DNA of 64,000 nucleotides. Origin: Oscillospiraceae bacterium. GTDB lineage: Bacteria > Bacillota > Clostridia > Oscillospirales > Acutalibacteraceae. The stretch spans positions 1 through 64,000 of the forward strand of contig CADABX010000013.1 in NCBI GenBank assembly GCA_902786285.1, read 5' to 3'. This document shows positions 1 through 7,937 of this stretch, piece after piece. Position 1 is the stretch's first letter; each line of letters opens with the position of its first letter. A program made the position numbers and the translations under genes. The notes under the pieces were generated by a model. The model was given only the letters and a program-made list of their open reading frames with translations. It was not told the DNA's origin and searched no databases.

Positions 1-419
1 GCCGTACGCGCGGCTACGCGTCGTTTGACTATGAGATGGCCGGCTATCAGCGCAGCAACCTGCAAAAGCTCGACGTGCTGCTCAACGGCGACATGATCGA
101 CGCGCTGTCGTTTATTATCCACAACGACAAGGCGATGGCCCGCGCGCGGCGGATTGCCGAACGGCTCAAGGAGACGATCCCCAGACAGATGTTTGAGATT
201 CCGATCCAGATTGCGATCGGCTCCAAGGTGATCGCCCGCGAGACTGTCCGCGCCATGCGCAAGGATGTGCTTGCCAAATGCTACGGCGGCGATATCACAC
301 GGAAAAAGAAGCTGCTCGAAAAGCAGAAGGAAGGCAAAAAGCGCATGCGCCAGTTCGGCACGGTGGAAGTGCCGCAGGAGGCGTTTATGGCTGTGCTCAA
401 GCTCGACGAAAACACATGA
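1..419 (+). CDS. lepA: Elongation factor 4 (LepA), C-terminal part
   Basis: The reading frame enters from the left edge (first full codon at base 3) and ends at 419, so only about the last 138 residues are present. The stretch beginning [12 protein letters not shown] and the basic end containing [20 protein letters not shown] match the LepA-specific C-terminal domain. LepA is a ribosome-associated GTPase that acts on stalled or mis-positioned elongating ribosomes; its GTPase domains lie outside the window. The stop codon overlaps the start of hemW (ATGA), a common lepA-hemW arrangement in Firmicutes, which indicates translational coupling. Confidence 0.95.
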   Translation, partial: RTRGYASFDYEMAGYQRSNLQKLDVLLNGDMIDALSFIIHNDKAMARARRIAERLKETIPRQMFEIPIQIAIGSKVIARETVRAMRKDVLAKCYGGDITRKKKLLEKQKEGKKRMRQFGTVEVPQEAFMAVLKLDENT

Positions 420-1522
420 GCGCCGGGCTTTACATTCACATCCCCTTCTGTTTGTCCAAGTGCGACTACTGCGATTTTTATTCGTTCCGGGCAGACGGCG
501 GCACGATGGACGCCTATCTTGCCGCGCTGAAAAAAGCACTGCGCTTTTGGGGCAGCCAGACCGCAGGCACGTTTGACACCGTTTATTTCGGCGGCGGAAC
601 CCCGTCTGTGTTCGGCGCCGGGCGGCTGACCGAAACGCTCGACACGGTGCGCCGGTCGTTTCGTTTAACAGACGACGTGCAGATCACCGTGGAGTGCAAC
701 CCGTCGTCGGTGACGAAAGAACTCGCAAGCGCGCTCGCCCATGCGGGCGTCAACCGCGTGTCGCTGGGGCTGCAGTCCGCGGTTGCTGCGGAACGGTCTG
801 CGCTCGGCCGCCGGTCGACAGTCAAGCAGGCGGAGACGGCGCTTTCATTGCTGCGAAACGCCGGGATCGACGATCTGTCGCTCGATCTGATGCTCGGTAT
901 CCCCGGGCAGACGCCGCAGTCGCTCAGGGAAAGTCTGCGGTTTCTTGAAAGCACCGGCGTGCGGCATGTGAGCGCGTATCTGCTGAAACTGGAGGCGCAC
1001 ACGCCGCTGTTTGCACGCAGCGCCACACTCGATCTGCCCGATGAGGACGCGGTGTGCGACCTGTATTTGCAGGCGGCGAACGCGCTCGAGCAGACGGGTC
1101 TGCGGCAGTATGAGATTTCGAACTTTGCCGTACCCGGCTTTGAAAGCCGCCACAATCTGCACTACTGGCTCTGCGAGCCCTATCTCGGTATCGGCCCGGC
1201 GGCGCACTCGTTTTTGGGCGGCAAACGGTTTTACTATCCGCGCGATCTCCAAGCCTTTCTGAACGGCGACCCGCCGGTCTTTGACTGCATCGGCGGCGAC
1301 AAAGAAGAGTTTTGTATGCTGCGGCTGCGGCTGACACAGGGCCTTTGCGACGCGGCTTTTTATGCGCGGTTCGGCGAACATTTGCCAAAAGAGATGTTCA
1401 CCGCGGCAAAGGAACTCGCACGCCACGGCCTTTTGACGGCAGACGATGACACGATCTCGCTGACGAAGAACGGCTTTCTGGTGTCGAACAGCGTGATCGG
1501 CAAGCTGCTGGAATCGTTATAA
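416..1522 (+). CDS. hemW: Radical SAM heme chaperone HemW
   Basis: This 368-residue protein begins [12 protein letters not shown]. The start is chosen because its ATG overlaps the lepA stop and the radical SAM domain begins at once. The CxxxCxxC motif (C12, C16, C19) binds the 4Fe-4S cluster, and the following residues are DF rather than the extra Cys typical of true HemN. GGGTPS and the HNLHYW and GIGPAAHSF segments are HemW-like. The length fits HemW and is shorter than HemN coproporphyrinogen dehydrogenases. HemW carries heme and delivers it to respiratory or other target proteins. Database names of the type oxygen-independent coproporphyrinogen oxidase are a frequent misannotation of this family. 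Confidence 0.92.
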   Translation: MSAGLYIHIPFCLSKCDYCDFYSFRADGGTMDAYLAALKKALRFWGSQTAGTFDTVYFGGGTPSVFGAGRLTETLDTVRRSFRLTDDVQITVECNPSSVTKELASALAHAGVNRVSLGLQSAVAAERSALGRRSTVKQAETALSLLRNAGIDDLSLDLMLGIPGQTPQSLRESLRFLESTGVRHVSAYLLKLEAHTPLFARSATLDLPDEDAVCDLYLQAANALEQTGLRQYEISNFAVPGFESRHNLHYWLCEPYLGIGPAAHSFLGGKRFYYPRDLQAFLNGDPPVFDCIGGDKEEFCMLRLRLTQGLCDAAFYARFGEHLPKEMFTAAKELARHGLLTADDDTISLTKNGFLVSNSVIGKLLESL

Positions 1523-1583
1523 AAGGCCATCCAGACAACCACACAGGGTCGCCCCTGTGCGACATATTCCGAACAGAACTTTC

Positions 1584-1625
1584 CATTCTTCATTCTTCAT
1601 TCTTCATTCTTCATTTTTCATTTTT
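1584..1625 (+). repeat. Heptanucleotide tandem repeat (CATTCTT/CATTTTT)
   Basis: Six head-to-tail 7-bp units lie in the 214-bp gap between hemW and the patatin gene: four CATTCTT followed by two CATTTTT. A small palindrome (CACAGGG-TCG-CCCTGTG) lies just upstream, at about 1541-1559. No gene is visible in the gap apart from the patatin ribosome-binding site. Confidence 0.85.
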
Positions 1626-1736
1626 CCCCTTGGGTCTCGGCTGCCGCCTCGGTCGGCGCTTCTCAGCCTATGGCTGAGAGGTTGCCACCGGCAACCCGCG
1701 CCCTCGGCCCTAACATTTCGGAGGCGAACACTACCC

Positions 1737-2849
1737 ATGAAACCCTACGGACTTGTCCTTGCAGGCGGCGGCGCAAAAGGCGCCTATCAGCTCGGCGCGT
1801 GGAAAGCCATGCGTGAGATCGGCGTCACGTTCAGCGCGGTGGCCGGCGTTTCGATCGGCTCGATCAACGGCGCGCTGGTGGTACAGGACGACTTTCTGAC
1901 CGCCGAACACCTTTGGAACGAGATTGCGCTCGACAAAGGCATCAACATAGAAGCACCCCTCCCCGACCCCGACAATCTGTTCAGCAGCAAAAACTGGGGC
2001 GTGCTGTTCCGCGAATTTTTAAAAAACCGCGGCTTTGACGCGTCGCCGGTGAAAACGCTGCTCGCGCCGTATATCGACGAAGAAAAAATCCGCGCCGCCG
2101 GTGTGCCGCTCGGCATTGTGACGGTGCAGCTTTCCAAAAACAGCCCCACCGGACTGGAGCTGTTTCTGGACGATATCCCCCAGGGGCAACTGCTCGATTA
2201 TCTGCTTGCGTCGTCCAATATCCCGCTGGCCAACAACATCGGCCCGCAGGACGAAAAATTTTTGGATGGCGGCATCTATGACAACACGCCGGTCAGCATG
2301 CTGCGCCGCAGCGGCTACAACCGGATCATCGTGCTCGATATTGCCACGATCAAGGGCGTCAATTACAACCTCGATTTCCAGAACTGCGAGGTCGTTTATA
2401 TCCGGCCGCACGACATCGACGAGCTGGGCGCGTCGTTTGATTTCAGCAGCGAAATGAACGAAACGCGCAAGCAGCTCGGTTATCTTGACGCAAAGAAGGC
2501 GTTTTCCTATTTGCTCGGCAAGATCTATTATTTCGAGCCCGACGCCTTCCGTGCGCTGGTGAAGCAGTATGGTTTTCGTACCGTGGAGCAGCTTGAGGAG
2601 CTGGCGAATGTGCTTAAAGTGGAACGCATCCGGGTATATAACGACAAAACCTTTTTGCAATCGCTGCGTGCGGCGTATGCAGCGCGCAAAGAGCAGCTTG
2701 CGCAGCAGAACGAACAGATGAACAACAAAGAGCCGAACGGCGCTTACGAAAAGGAATGGCGCAACTCGTTTTTGCGCCGGTTTGTCCAGCGGCACAGCGA
2801 CAGCGACTACCGCGACGCGATCGCCGTTTTGGACGGTCTTGCAAGCTGA
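1737..2849 (+). CDS. Patatin-like phospholipase
   Basis: This 370-residue protein starts MKPYGLVLAGGGAKG. The ATG at 1737 follows a GGAGG-like site at about 1720 and places the glycine-rich oxyanion loop GGGAKGAYQLG next to the N terminus, as the family requires. The nucleophile elbow is GVSIGSING (Ser of GxSxG) and the catalytic Asp lies in DGGIYDNTP, so the Ser-Asp dyad is intact. Patatin enzymes hydrolyse acyl esters of membrane lipids. No signal peptide is present, so it is probably cytoplasmic or peripheral to the membrane. The charged C-terminal third after residue 250 is not recognised. The macrodomain gene follows after 13 bp and is probably cotranscribed. Confidence 0.9.
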   Translation: MKPYGLVLAGGGAKGAYQLGAWKAMREIGVTFSAVAGVSIGSINGALVVQDDFLTAEHLWNEIALDKGINIEAPLPDPDNLFSSKNWGVLFREFLKNRGFDASPVKTLLAPYIDEEKIRAAGVPLGIVTVQLSKNSPTGLELFLDDIPQGQLLDYLLASSNIPLANNIGPQDEKFLDGGIYDNTPVSMLRRSGYNRIIVLDIATIKGVNYNLDFQNCEVVYIRPHDIDELGASFDFSSEMNETRKQLGYLDAKKAFSYLLGKIYYFEPDAFRALVKQYGFRTVEQLEELANVLKVERIRVYNDKTFLQSLRAAYAARKEQLAQQNEQMNNKEPNGAYEKEWRNSFLRRFVQRHSDSDYRDAIAVLDGLAS

Positions 2850-2862
2850 CAAGGGAGGCGCC

Positions 2863-3633
2863 ATGAATCAGGCAGAACGAAGACAGTTTCTCATCCGCAC
2901 TTTGCTCGCGGAGCAGCCACGGTACCGGTCGATGGAGATCCCCGCCGACGGCAAAGGACAGCGCGATTTGCTGCGTGCGCTGATGAATGTGCGCGAGCCT
3001 GCGCCCATCAGCGACGAATACCGCGCCGTGGAGCGCGCCTATCTTCGGGAAGTGACCGCCGAAAAAGGTGTTGTGTCGCTTTGCGATCTGACGCCGGTTG
3101 ACAAGGATCTGTATCTTTGGCAGGGCGATATCACACGGCTGGCCGTCGACGCAATCGTCAACGCCGCCAACAGCGCATTGCTCGGCTGTTTTCAGCCGCT
3201 GCACTACTGCATTGACAACGCGATCCACACGTATGCCGGTCTCGATCTGCGCAACTGCTGCAACGAGATCATGCAGTCGCAGGGCCACCCGGAGCCGACC
3301 GGACAGGCAAAGATCACACCCGGGTTCAACCTGCCGTGCAAATATGTGCTGCACACCGTCGGCCCGATCGTCGGCGGAACACTGACCGCAGAGCACTGCG
3401 AGCTGCTCGCGTCGTGCTACCGTGCGTGTCTGACGCTTGCCGCAGAAAACGGCTGCCAAAGCGTGGCGTTTTGCTGCATCTCCACCGGCGTGTTCGGCTT
3501 TCCGCAAGAAGAAGCCGCCCGGATTGCAATCCGCACGGTAAAGGATTACAAGCAGACACATCAAAGCGGAATCAAGGTGATCTTTAACGTGTTCAAGGGG
3601 GAAGATTATGCCATCTATCAAGCACTGCTCTGA
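2863..3633 (+). CDS. Zinc-dependent macrodomain ADP-ribosyl hydrolase
   Basis: This 256-residue protein has a GGAGG site 7 bp before its ATG. Residues from about 84 form a macrodomain: WQGDIT, DAIVNAAN, then LGCFQPLHYC, in which C109, H114 and C116 match the Cys-His-Cys zinc site of the zinc-macro subclass (SauMac/SpyMac type). The substrate loop CISTGVFGFP is at 205-214. In that subclass the enzyme removes ADP-ribose from proteins modified by a partner class M sirtuin, and such a sirtuin gene overlaps its 3' end by 26 bp. The N-terminal helical extension of about 80 residues is normal for the subclass. Confidence 0.92.
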   Translation: MNQAERRQFLIRTLLAEQPRYRSMEIPADGKGQRDLLRALMNVREPAPISDEYRAVERAYLREVTAEKGVVSLCDLTPVDKDLYLWQGDITRLAVDAIVNAANSALLGCFQPLHYCIDNAIHTYAGLDLRNCCNEIMQSQGHPEPTGQAKITPGFNLPCKYVLHTVGPIVGGTLTAEHCELLASCYRACLTLAAENGCQSVAFCCISTGVFGFPQEEAARIAIRTVKDYKQTHQSGIKVIFNVFKGEDYAIYQALL

Positions 3634-4381
3634 CGGGATCGACCGTCTGCGAGACGCGCTGCGCACCTGCGACTGTGTGCTGATCGGCGCCGGGGCGGGG
3701 CTGTCCACTGCGGCCGGCTACACCTACGGCGGCGAACGGTTCCGGCAGTATTTTTCCGATTTTCAAAAGAAGTACGGCTTCGACAATATGTATGCCGGCG
3801 GGTTCACGCGCTTTGCGTCGCCGGAGGAGGAATGGGCCTATTGGAGCCGGAATATCTATATCAACCGCTATCTTCCGCCGCCGAAGCCGCTGTATGAGAT
3901 GCTTTTGCGGCTGGTAAGGGACAAGGATTATTTCGTTTTGACCACAAACGTCGACCACTGCTTTCAGCGCGCCGGGTTCGACAAAAAGCGGCTGTTCTAT
4001 ACCCAGGGCGACTACGGGCTGTGGCAGTGCAGTGTGCCGTGTCACGACAAGACCTATGACAATGAGGAAACCGTGCGCAAGATGATGGAGACCCAGTCGC
4101 ACATGCGCGTGCCGACCGATCTGGTGCCGCGCTGTCCGGTTTGCGGCAAGCCGATGGGGATGAACCTGCGTGCGGACGACACGTTTGTGGAAGACGAGGG
4201 CTGGCACGCCGCGGCAGAACGCTACACCGCCTTTGTGCGCAGCCACAGCAGACAGAAGATCCTCTTTCTATACGCCTGCGTCAATCTCGGCGACGACGCG
4301 GTGCCGCCGGAGATCGCGGAGCGTGCGATCTGCATCGACGCCGACATTTTCGACGTGATAGAGCAGCTTTCAACCGATTGA
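3608..4381 (+). CDS. Class M sirtuin (SirTM-like), shortened near C terminus
   Basis: This 257-residue Sir2-fold protein starts inside the macrodomain gene behind AGGGGGAAG. NAD-binding motifs are GAGAGLS (27-33) and TTNVD (112-116). The usual catalytic His is replaced by Gln in YTQGDYGLWQC (Q133), a hallmark of SirTM, which acts as a protein ADP-ribosyltransferase rather than a deacetylase. C141, C145, C176 and C179 form the zinc ribbon. Near residues 218-226 the chain runs directly from ILFLY into ACVNLGDDAVPPE. From memory, relatives have roughly 25-35 more residues here, including an ELGVG-NTP loop of the Rossmann fold, so the protein looks internally deleted in frame. No lipoate ligase or GcvH-like gene adjoins, unlike the classic SirTM operons. 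Confidence 0.88.
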   Translation: MPSIKHCSDGIDRLRDALRTCDCVLIGAGAGLSTAAGYTYGGERFRQYFSDFQKKYGFDNMYAGGFTRFASPEEEWAYWSRNIYINRYLPPPKPLYEMLLRLVRDKDYFVLTTNVDHCFQRAGFDKKRLFYTQGDYGLWQCSVPCHDKTYDNEETVRKMMETQSHMRVPTDLVPRCPVCGKPMGMNLRADDTFVEDEGWHAAAERYTAFVRSHSRQKILFLYACVNLGDDAVPPEIAERAICIDADIFDVIEQLSTD

Positions 4382-4390
4382 AGACAAAGA

Positions 4391-4430
4391 AACAGCCCGC
4401 AGGCAAAAGCCCCGGGCTGTTGTTGTTTTG
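4391..4430. terminator. Bidirectional intrinsic terminator
   Basis: The stem CAGCCCG (4393-4399) pairs with CGGGCTG (4413-4419). A T-rich tract follows on the plus strand and TTTCTTTGTCTT on the minus strand. It lies between the convergent sirtuin and gdhA genes and can end both transcripts. Confidence 0.75.
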
Positions 4431-4435
4431 TTGAC

Positions 4436-5782
4436 TCAGATCAGGCCCTGCGCCAGCATGGCGTCGGCAACCTTTTTGAAGCCCGCGATGTTCGCGCCGG
4501 CCACAAGATCGTAGCCCAGGCCGTTTTCTTCGGCGGCCTTTGCGGAATTGTCGTGGATGTTCTTCATGATCTGGTGGAGCTTTGCGTCCACTTCTTCGGC
4601 CGTCCAGCTATAGCGCATGGAGTTCTGGCTCATTTCGAGCGCGGACGTGGCCACACCGCCGGCGTTGACCGCCTTGGACGGCGCAACGGCTTTGCAGTGC
4701 TTTTTGAGCAGTTCGAGCGCTTCGTTGGTGGTCGGCATATTGGAGACCTCGACATAATACGGCACGCCGTTGGCGATGATCTGCTCGGCTTCCTTGACGT
4801 CCACTTCGTTTTGGGTGGCGCACGGCAGCACCACGTCGGCCTTCACACCCCACGGCTTTTCGCCCGGATGGAATTCCGCGCCGAACTTGTCGGCGTAATC
4901 CTGCACCTTGTCGCGTCCGGAGGCGCGCATTTCCAGCATGTAGTCGATCTTTTCGTCCGTGCTGATGCCGTCTTTATCATAGACATAGCCGTCCGGACCG
5001 GAGATGGTGAGCACCTTGCCGCCCAGCTCGGTAATCTTTTTCACAGCGCCCCAGGCAACATTGCCGAAGCCGGAGACCGCAAACGTCTTGCCCTTGACTT
5101 CTTCGCCGAAATGCTTGAGCATTTCCACGGTGTAATAAATCGCGCCGAAGCCCGTGGCTTCCGGACGGATCAGCGAACCGCCGTACGGCAGGCCCTTGCC
5201 GGTCAAAACGCCGTTTTCAAACGCGCCCTTGATGCGGCGGTACTGGCCGTAGAGATAGCCGATTTCGCGGCCGCCCACGCCGATATCGCCGGCCGGCACG
5301 TCCACGTCGGGGCCGATGTGGCGATAGAGCTCGGTCATGAACGCCTGGCAGAAGCGCATGATCTCCGCGTCGCTCTTGCCGCGCGGATCGAAATCGGAGC
5401 CGCCCTTGGCTCCGCCGATCGGCAGACCGGTGAGTGCGTTTTTGAAGATCTGCTCAAAACCGAGGAACTTCATGATGCCGAGATAGACCGACGGATGGAA
5501 GCGCAGACCGCCCTTATAGGGACCGATGGCGCCGTTGAACTGGACGCGGTAGCCTTTGTTGACCTGCACATTGCCGTTGTCGTCGACCCATGTCACGCGG
5601 AATTCGATCACGCGTTCGGGCTCGACCAGACGCTCAAGCAGCGCAGCCTTGCGATAAACTGCTTCGTTTTTGTCCACGACCACGCGCAGAGATTCGAGTA
5701 CCTCTTTGACGGTCTGGTGGAATTCGGGTTCACCGGGGTTGTTTTTGATCGCTTTTGCGATCACTTCGTCAACGTATGACAT
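4436..5782 (-). CDS. gdhA: NADP-type glutamate dehydrogenase
   Basis: This 448-residue protein starts MSYVDEVIAKA. The ATG ending at 5782 is chosen over a longer frame because AGGAGG lies 8 bp upstream and the promoter runs through the longer version. PIGGAKGGSDFDP carries the catalytic lysine region, followed by a Rossmann fold with VSGFGNVAWGA. The length and the FRVTWVDDNGNVQVNKGYRVQFN N-terminal segment fit the hexameric small GDH that makes glutamate from 2-oxoglutarate, ammonium and NADPH. It is a single-gene unit between a consensus promoter and a terminator. Cofactor preference is inferred from the subfamily. Confidence 0.96.
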   Translation of the reverse strand: MSYVDEVIAKAIKNNPGEPEFHQTVKEVLESLRVVVDKNEAVYRKAALLERLVEPERVIEFRVTWVDDNGNVQVNKGYRVQFNGAIGPYKGGLRFHPSVYLGIMKFLGFEQIFKNALTGLPIGGAKGGSDFDPRGKSDAEIMRFCQAFMTELYRHIGPDVDVPAGDIGVGGREIGYLYGQYRRIKGAFENGVLTGKGLPYGGSLIRPEATGFGAIYYTVEMLKHFGEEVKGKTFAVSGFGNVAWGAVKKITELGGKVLTISGPDGYVYDKDGISTDEKIDYMLEMRASGRDKVQDYADKFGAEFHPGEKPWGVKADVVLPCATQNEVDVKEAEQIIANGVPYYVEVSNMPTTNEALELLKKHCKAVAPSKAVNAGGVATSALEMSQNSMRYSWTAEEVDAKLHQIMKNIHDNSAKAAEENGLGYDLVAGANIAGFKKVADAMLAQGLI

Positions 5783-5815
5783 ACTGGTTTCCTCCTGCTG
5801 ATAGAAAATAAACTG

Positions 5816-5836
5816 TGCGGACGGCTTTTGTCCGCA
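5816..5836 (-). promoter_or_regulatory. Hairpin in gdhA 5' leader
   Basis: A perfect 7-bp stem, TGCGGAC and GTCCGCA with a 7-base loop, lies between the gdhA promoter and its ribosome-binding site. No T-run follows, so it may affect mRNA stability or regulation rather than end transcription. Confidence 0.45.
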
Positions 5837-5852
5837 AATGCCTGACTTTTTG

Positions 5853-5881
5853 ATTATAAATCTTTTTTCATCGTTTGTCAA
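5853..5881 (-). promoter_or_regulatory. gdhA promoter, consensus sigma-A type
   Basis: Read on the minus strand, TTGACA (5876-5881) and TATAAT (5853-5858) are separated by 17 bp. Both boxes are perfect. The start point would be near 5846. Confidence 0.85.
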
Positions 5882-6044
5882 CGATTCAATGCAAGAAAGC
5901 CGCAGTTTTATAAGGCGGCGTCCGGCGCTGTCTTTGCCGTCCGTTTGCCCGCGCCTGACGGCGTCAAAATGCGACGTTCGTCGACAAAAGGCAAATTATG
6001 ATCTATTTTTTAACATTTCGCGTACATCTTTCTTGCGAAAAGAC

Positions 6045-6073
6045 TTGACCTCGGTTCGCGGTTCGTATATACT
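6045..6073 (+). promoter_or_regulatory. Promoter of acyl-CoA ligase gene
   Basis: TTGACC (6045-6050), a 17-bp spacer and TATACT (6068-6073) lie 37 bp before the ATG at 6111. The 5782-6111 gap holds this promoter and the divergent gdhA promoter; nothing else is apparent in it. Confidence 0.8.
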
Positions 6074-6110
6074 TATAGAGACCATTTTATTTAAAAAAGG
6101 AGAGCATCCT

Positions 6111-7751
6111 ATGGCATCGAAAAAGTATCCAAAGGGCGTATTTATGGATATTCCCGAATTCAAAACAGCGCGTGAATTCATTGAAAACGGCCATCTCAAG
6201 GGCGGCGACAACAAGCAGTATATCTATATGGAAACGGCGAAAACCACCCGCACCAAGAGCTTTAACGAGGTCTGGTACGATTCCACGGGTCTGGGCCAGT
6301 TTTTATATAAGCACGGCATGAACGAAAAGAAGGTCGCCATCCTCAGCGACAACAGCTATTACTGGATCATCTGCTTCTATTCGATTCTGACCGGCAACAA
6401 CACCGCTATCCCCATCGACGCAAAGCTGATGGACGACGATATCATCGATATCATGGTCCGCTCCGGCTGCGACGCGATCTACTATTCCAAGGATTTCGCC
6501 GGCACGATTGAAAAAATGAAGCAGGCCGACGGCGTCAAGATTCAGCTGTACATGAAGATTGAAGACTTCTATGACATGATTGCGGAAGGCCACGCCGACC
6601 TTGACGCGGGCAACGACAGCTATCTGGACCATCCCCCGACGCCGGACACGCTGGCCGCCATCGTCTATACCTCCGGCACCACCGGCAAGAGCAAAGGCGT
6701 TATGCTCAGCCACCGCAACGTGACCGCTTCGGTTGTCGCTTCGCTGCGCGTTTTACAAAGCACCCACGGCATCGGCTTTTTGCCGATGAACCACACGTTC
6801 GCCTGGGCGAGCGCACTGTTTTCCTCCAACGTCGTGATCGGCTGGGGCTATATCTGCCGCAGTCTGAAGGATATTCCGAACGATATGAAGACCTATCATC
6901 CGCATCAGATCGCGGGTGTGCCGCTGCTGGTGGAAACGATCTACAAAACCATCTGGCGCACCGCCGAAAAGAAGGGCGCGGCCGACAAGCTGCGCAAGGG
7001 TCTCAAAATCTCCAACTTCCTGCGCAAATTCGGCATCGACATCCGCCGCAAGCTGTTTAAGGAGATCATCGACGGTCTTGGCGGCGAGCTCGAATATCTT
7101 GTGATCGGCGGCGCCTATCTCGATCCGAAAATCGAAAAAGGCATGAGCGATTTCGGCATCGAGATCCTCAACGGCTACGGCACCACGGAGTGCTCGCCGG
7201 GCATTACCCTGTCCACCATGTTCGCCCACAAGCTCGGCTCGTGCGGCAAGCCGATGAGCTGCTGCGAGGTCAAGATCCACGATCCGGACGAAGAAGGCGT
7301 TGGCGAAATCTGGGTCAAGGGCGACAACGTGATGGTCGGCTATTACGACGATCCGGAAGCCACGGCTTCCGTGTTCCAGGACGGCTGGTATAAGACCGGC
7401 GACTTCGGCCGCTTCGACAAGGACGGCTATCTGTTCTATGTGGGCCGCAAGAAGAACCTGATCGTGCTGTCCAACGGCAAAAATGTCTCGCCCGAGGAGA
7501 TCGAAGACAAGATCATGATCACCATCCCCTACGTCAAGGAGGTTGTGGTTTCCGACGAAGACAACTTCATCACTGCGGAGTTCTATCTCGACGAAGAAGC
7601 CTGCCCCGACGCGAAGGAACGCATCAAGCAGGATGTGACCGAGCTCAACCGCAATCTGCCGGTTTATAAGCGCATTCTCAAGGTCAAGACCCGCGACACG
7701 GAATTCCCGAAGACCACCACGCTCAAAATCAAACGTGTATATAAAGATTAA
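6111..7751 (+). CDS. AMP-forming acyl-CoA synthetase (long-chain fatty acid-CoA ligase family)
   Basis: This 546-residue protein starts MASKKYPKGVFMDIPEF behind AAGGAGAG. The P-loop-like signature TSGTTGKSKG (about residue 186), the YGTTECSP motif, the hinge region GDFGRFDKDGYLFYVGRKK and the C-terminal FPKTTTLKIKR with its adenylation lysine are all present. It should activate a carboxylic acid to an acyl-adenylate and then to an acyl-CoA or similar thioester. The acid cannot be read from the sequence; long-chain fatty acids are the default for this subfamily. No membrane segment is evident. It has its own promoter and terminator, and a secreted hydrolase-like gene follows as a separate unit. 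Confidence 0.9.
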   Translation: MASKKYPKGVFMDIPEFKTAREFIENGHLKGGDNKQYIYMETAKTTRTKSFNEVWYDSTGLGQFLYKHGMNEKKVAILSDNSYYWIICFYSILTGNNTAIPIDAKLMDDDIIDIMVRSGCDAIYYSKDFAGTIEKMKQADGVKIQLYMKIEDFYDMIAEGHADLDAGNDSYLDHPPTPDTLAAIVYTSGTTGKSKGVMLSHRNVTASVVASLRVLQSTHGIGFLPMNHTFAWASALFSSNVVIGWGYICRSLKDIPNDMKTYHPHQIAGVPLLVETIYKTIWRTAEKKGAADKLRKGLKISNFLRKFGIDIRRKLFKEIIDGLGGELEYLVIGGAYLDPKIEKGMSDFGIEILNGYGTTECSPGITLSTMFAHKLGSCGKPMSCCEVKIHDPDEEGVGEIWVKGDNVMVGYYDDPEATASVFQDGWYKTGDFGRFDKDGYLFYVGRKKNLIVLSNGKNVSPEEIEDKIMITIPYVKEVVVSDEDNFITAEFYLDEEACPDAKERIKQDVTELNRNLPVYKRILKVKTRDTEFPKTTTLKIKRVYKD

Positions 7752-7784
7752 ACCGACAGTCGACACAGTCATCCGCCAACAGTG

Positions 7785-7810
7785 AAGCCGCCCGCCGGGC
7801 GGCTTTTTTC
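7785..7810 (+). terminator. Intrinsic terminator after acyl-CoA ligase
   Basis: The GC-rich stem GCCGCCCG with CGGGCGGC (7787-7803) is followed by TTTTTT on the plus strand. Confidence 0.85.
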
Positions 7811-7879
7811 GGAGGCGGAACATCTTGTAACACATGTTTTGCGTAAAAATGAAAACTATTAAAAAAGAATCTTCCGCCC

Positions 7880-7908
7880 TTGAAATGTCTGCCGACATTT
7901 GATATGAT
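7880..7908 (+). promoter_or_regulatory. Promoter of secreted hydrolase-like gene
   Basis: TTGAAA (7880-7885), a 17-bp spacer and TATGAT (7903-7908) lie 29 bp upstream of the start codon at 7938. Confidence 0.75.
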
Positions 7909-7937
7909 AGAAGAAATCAATCAACGAGGTACAAAAC

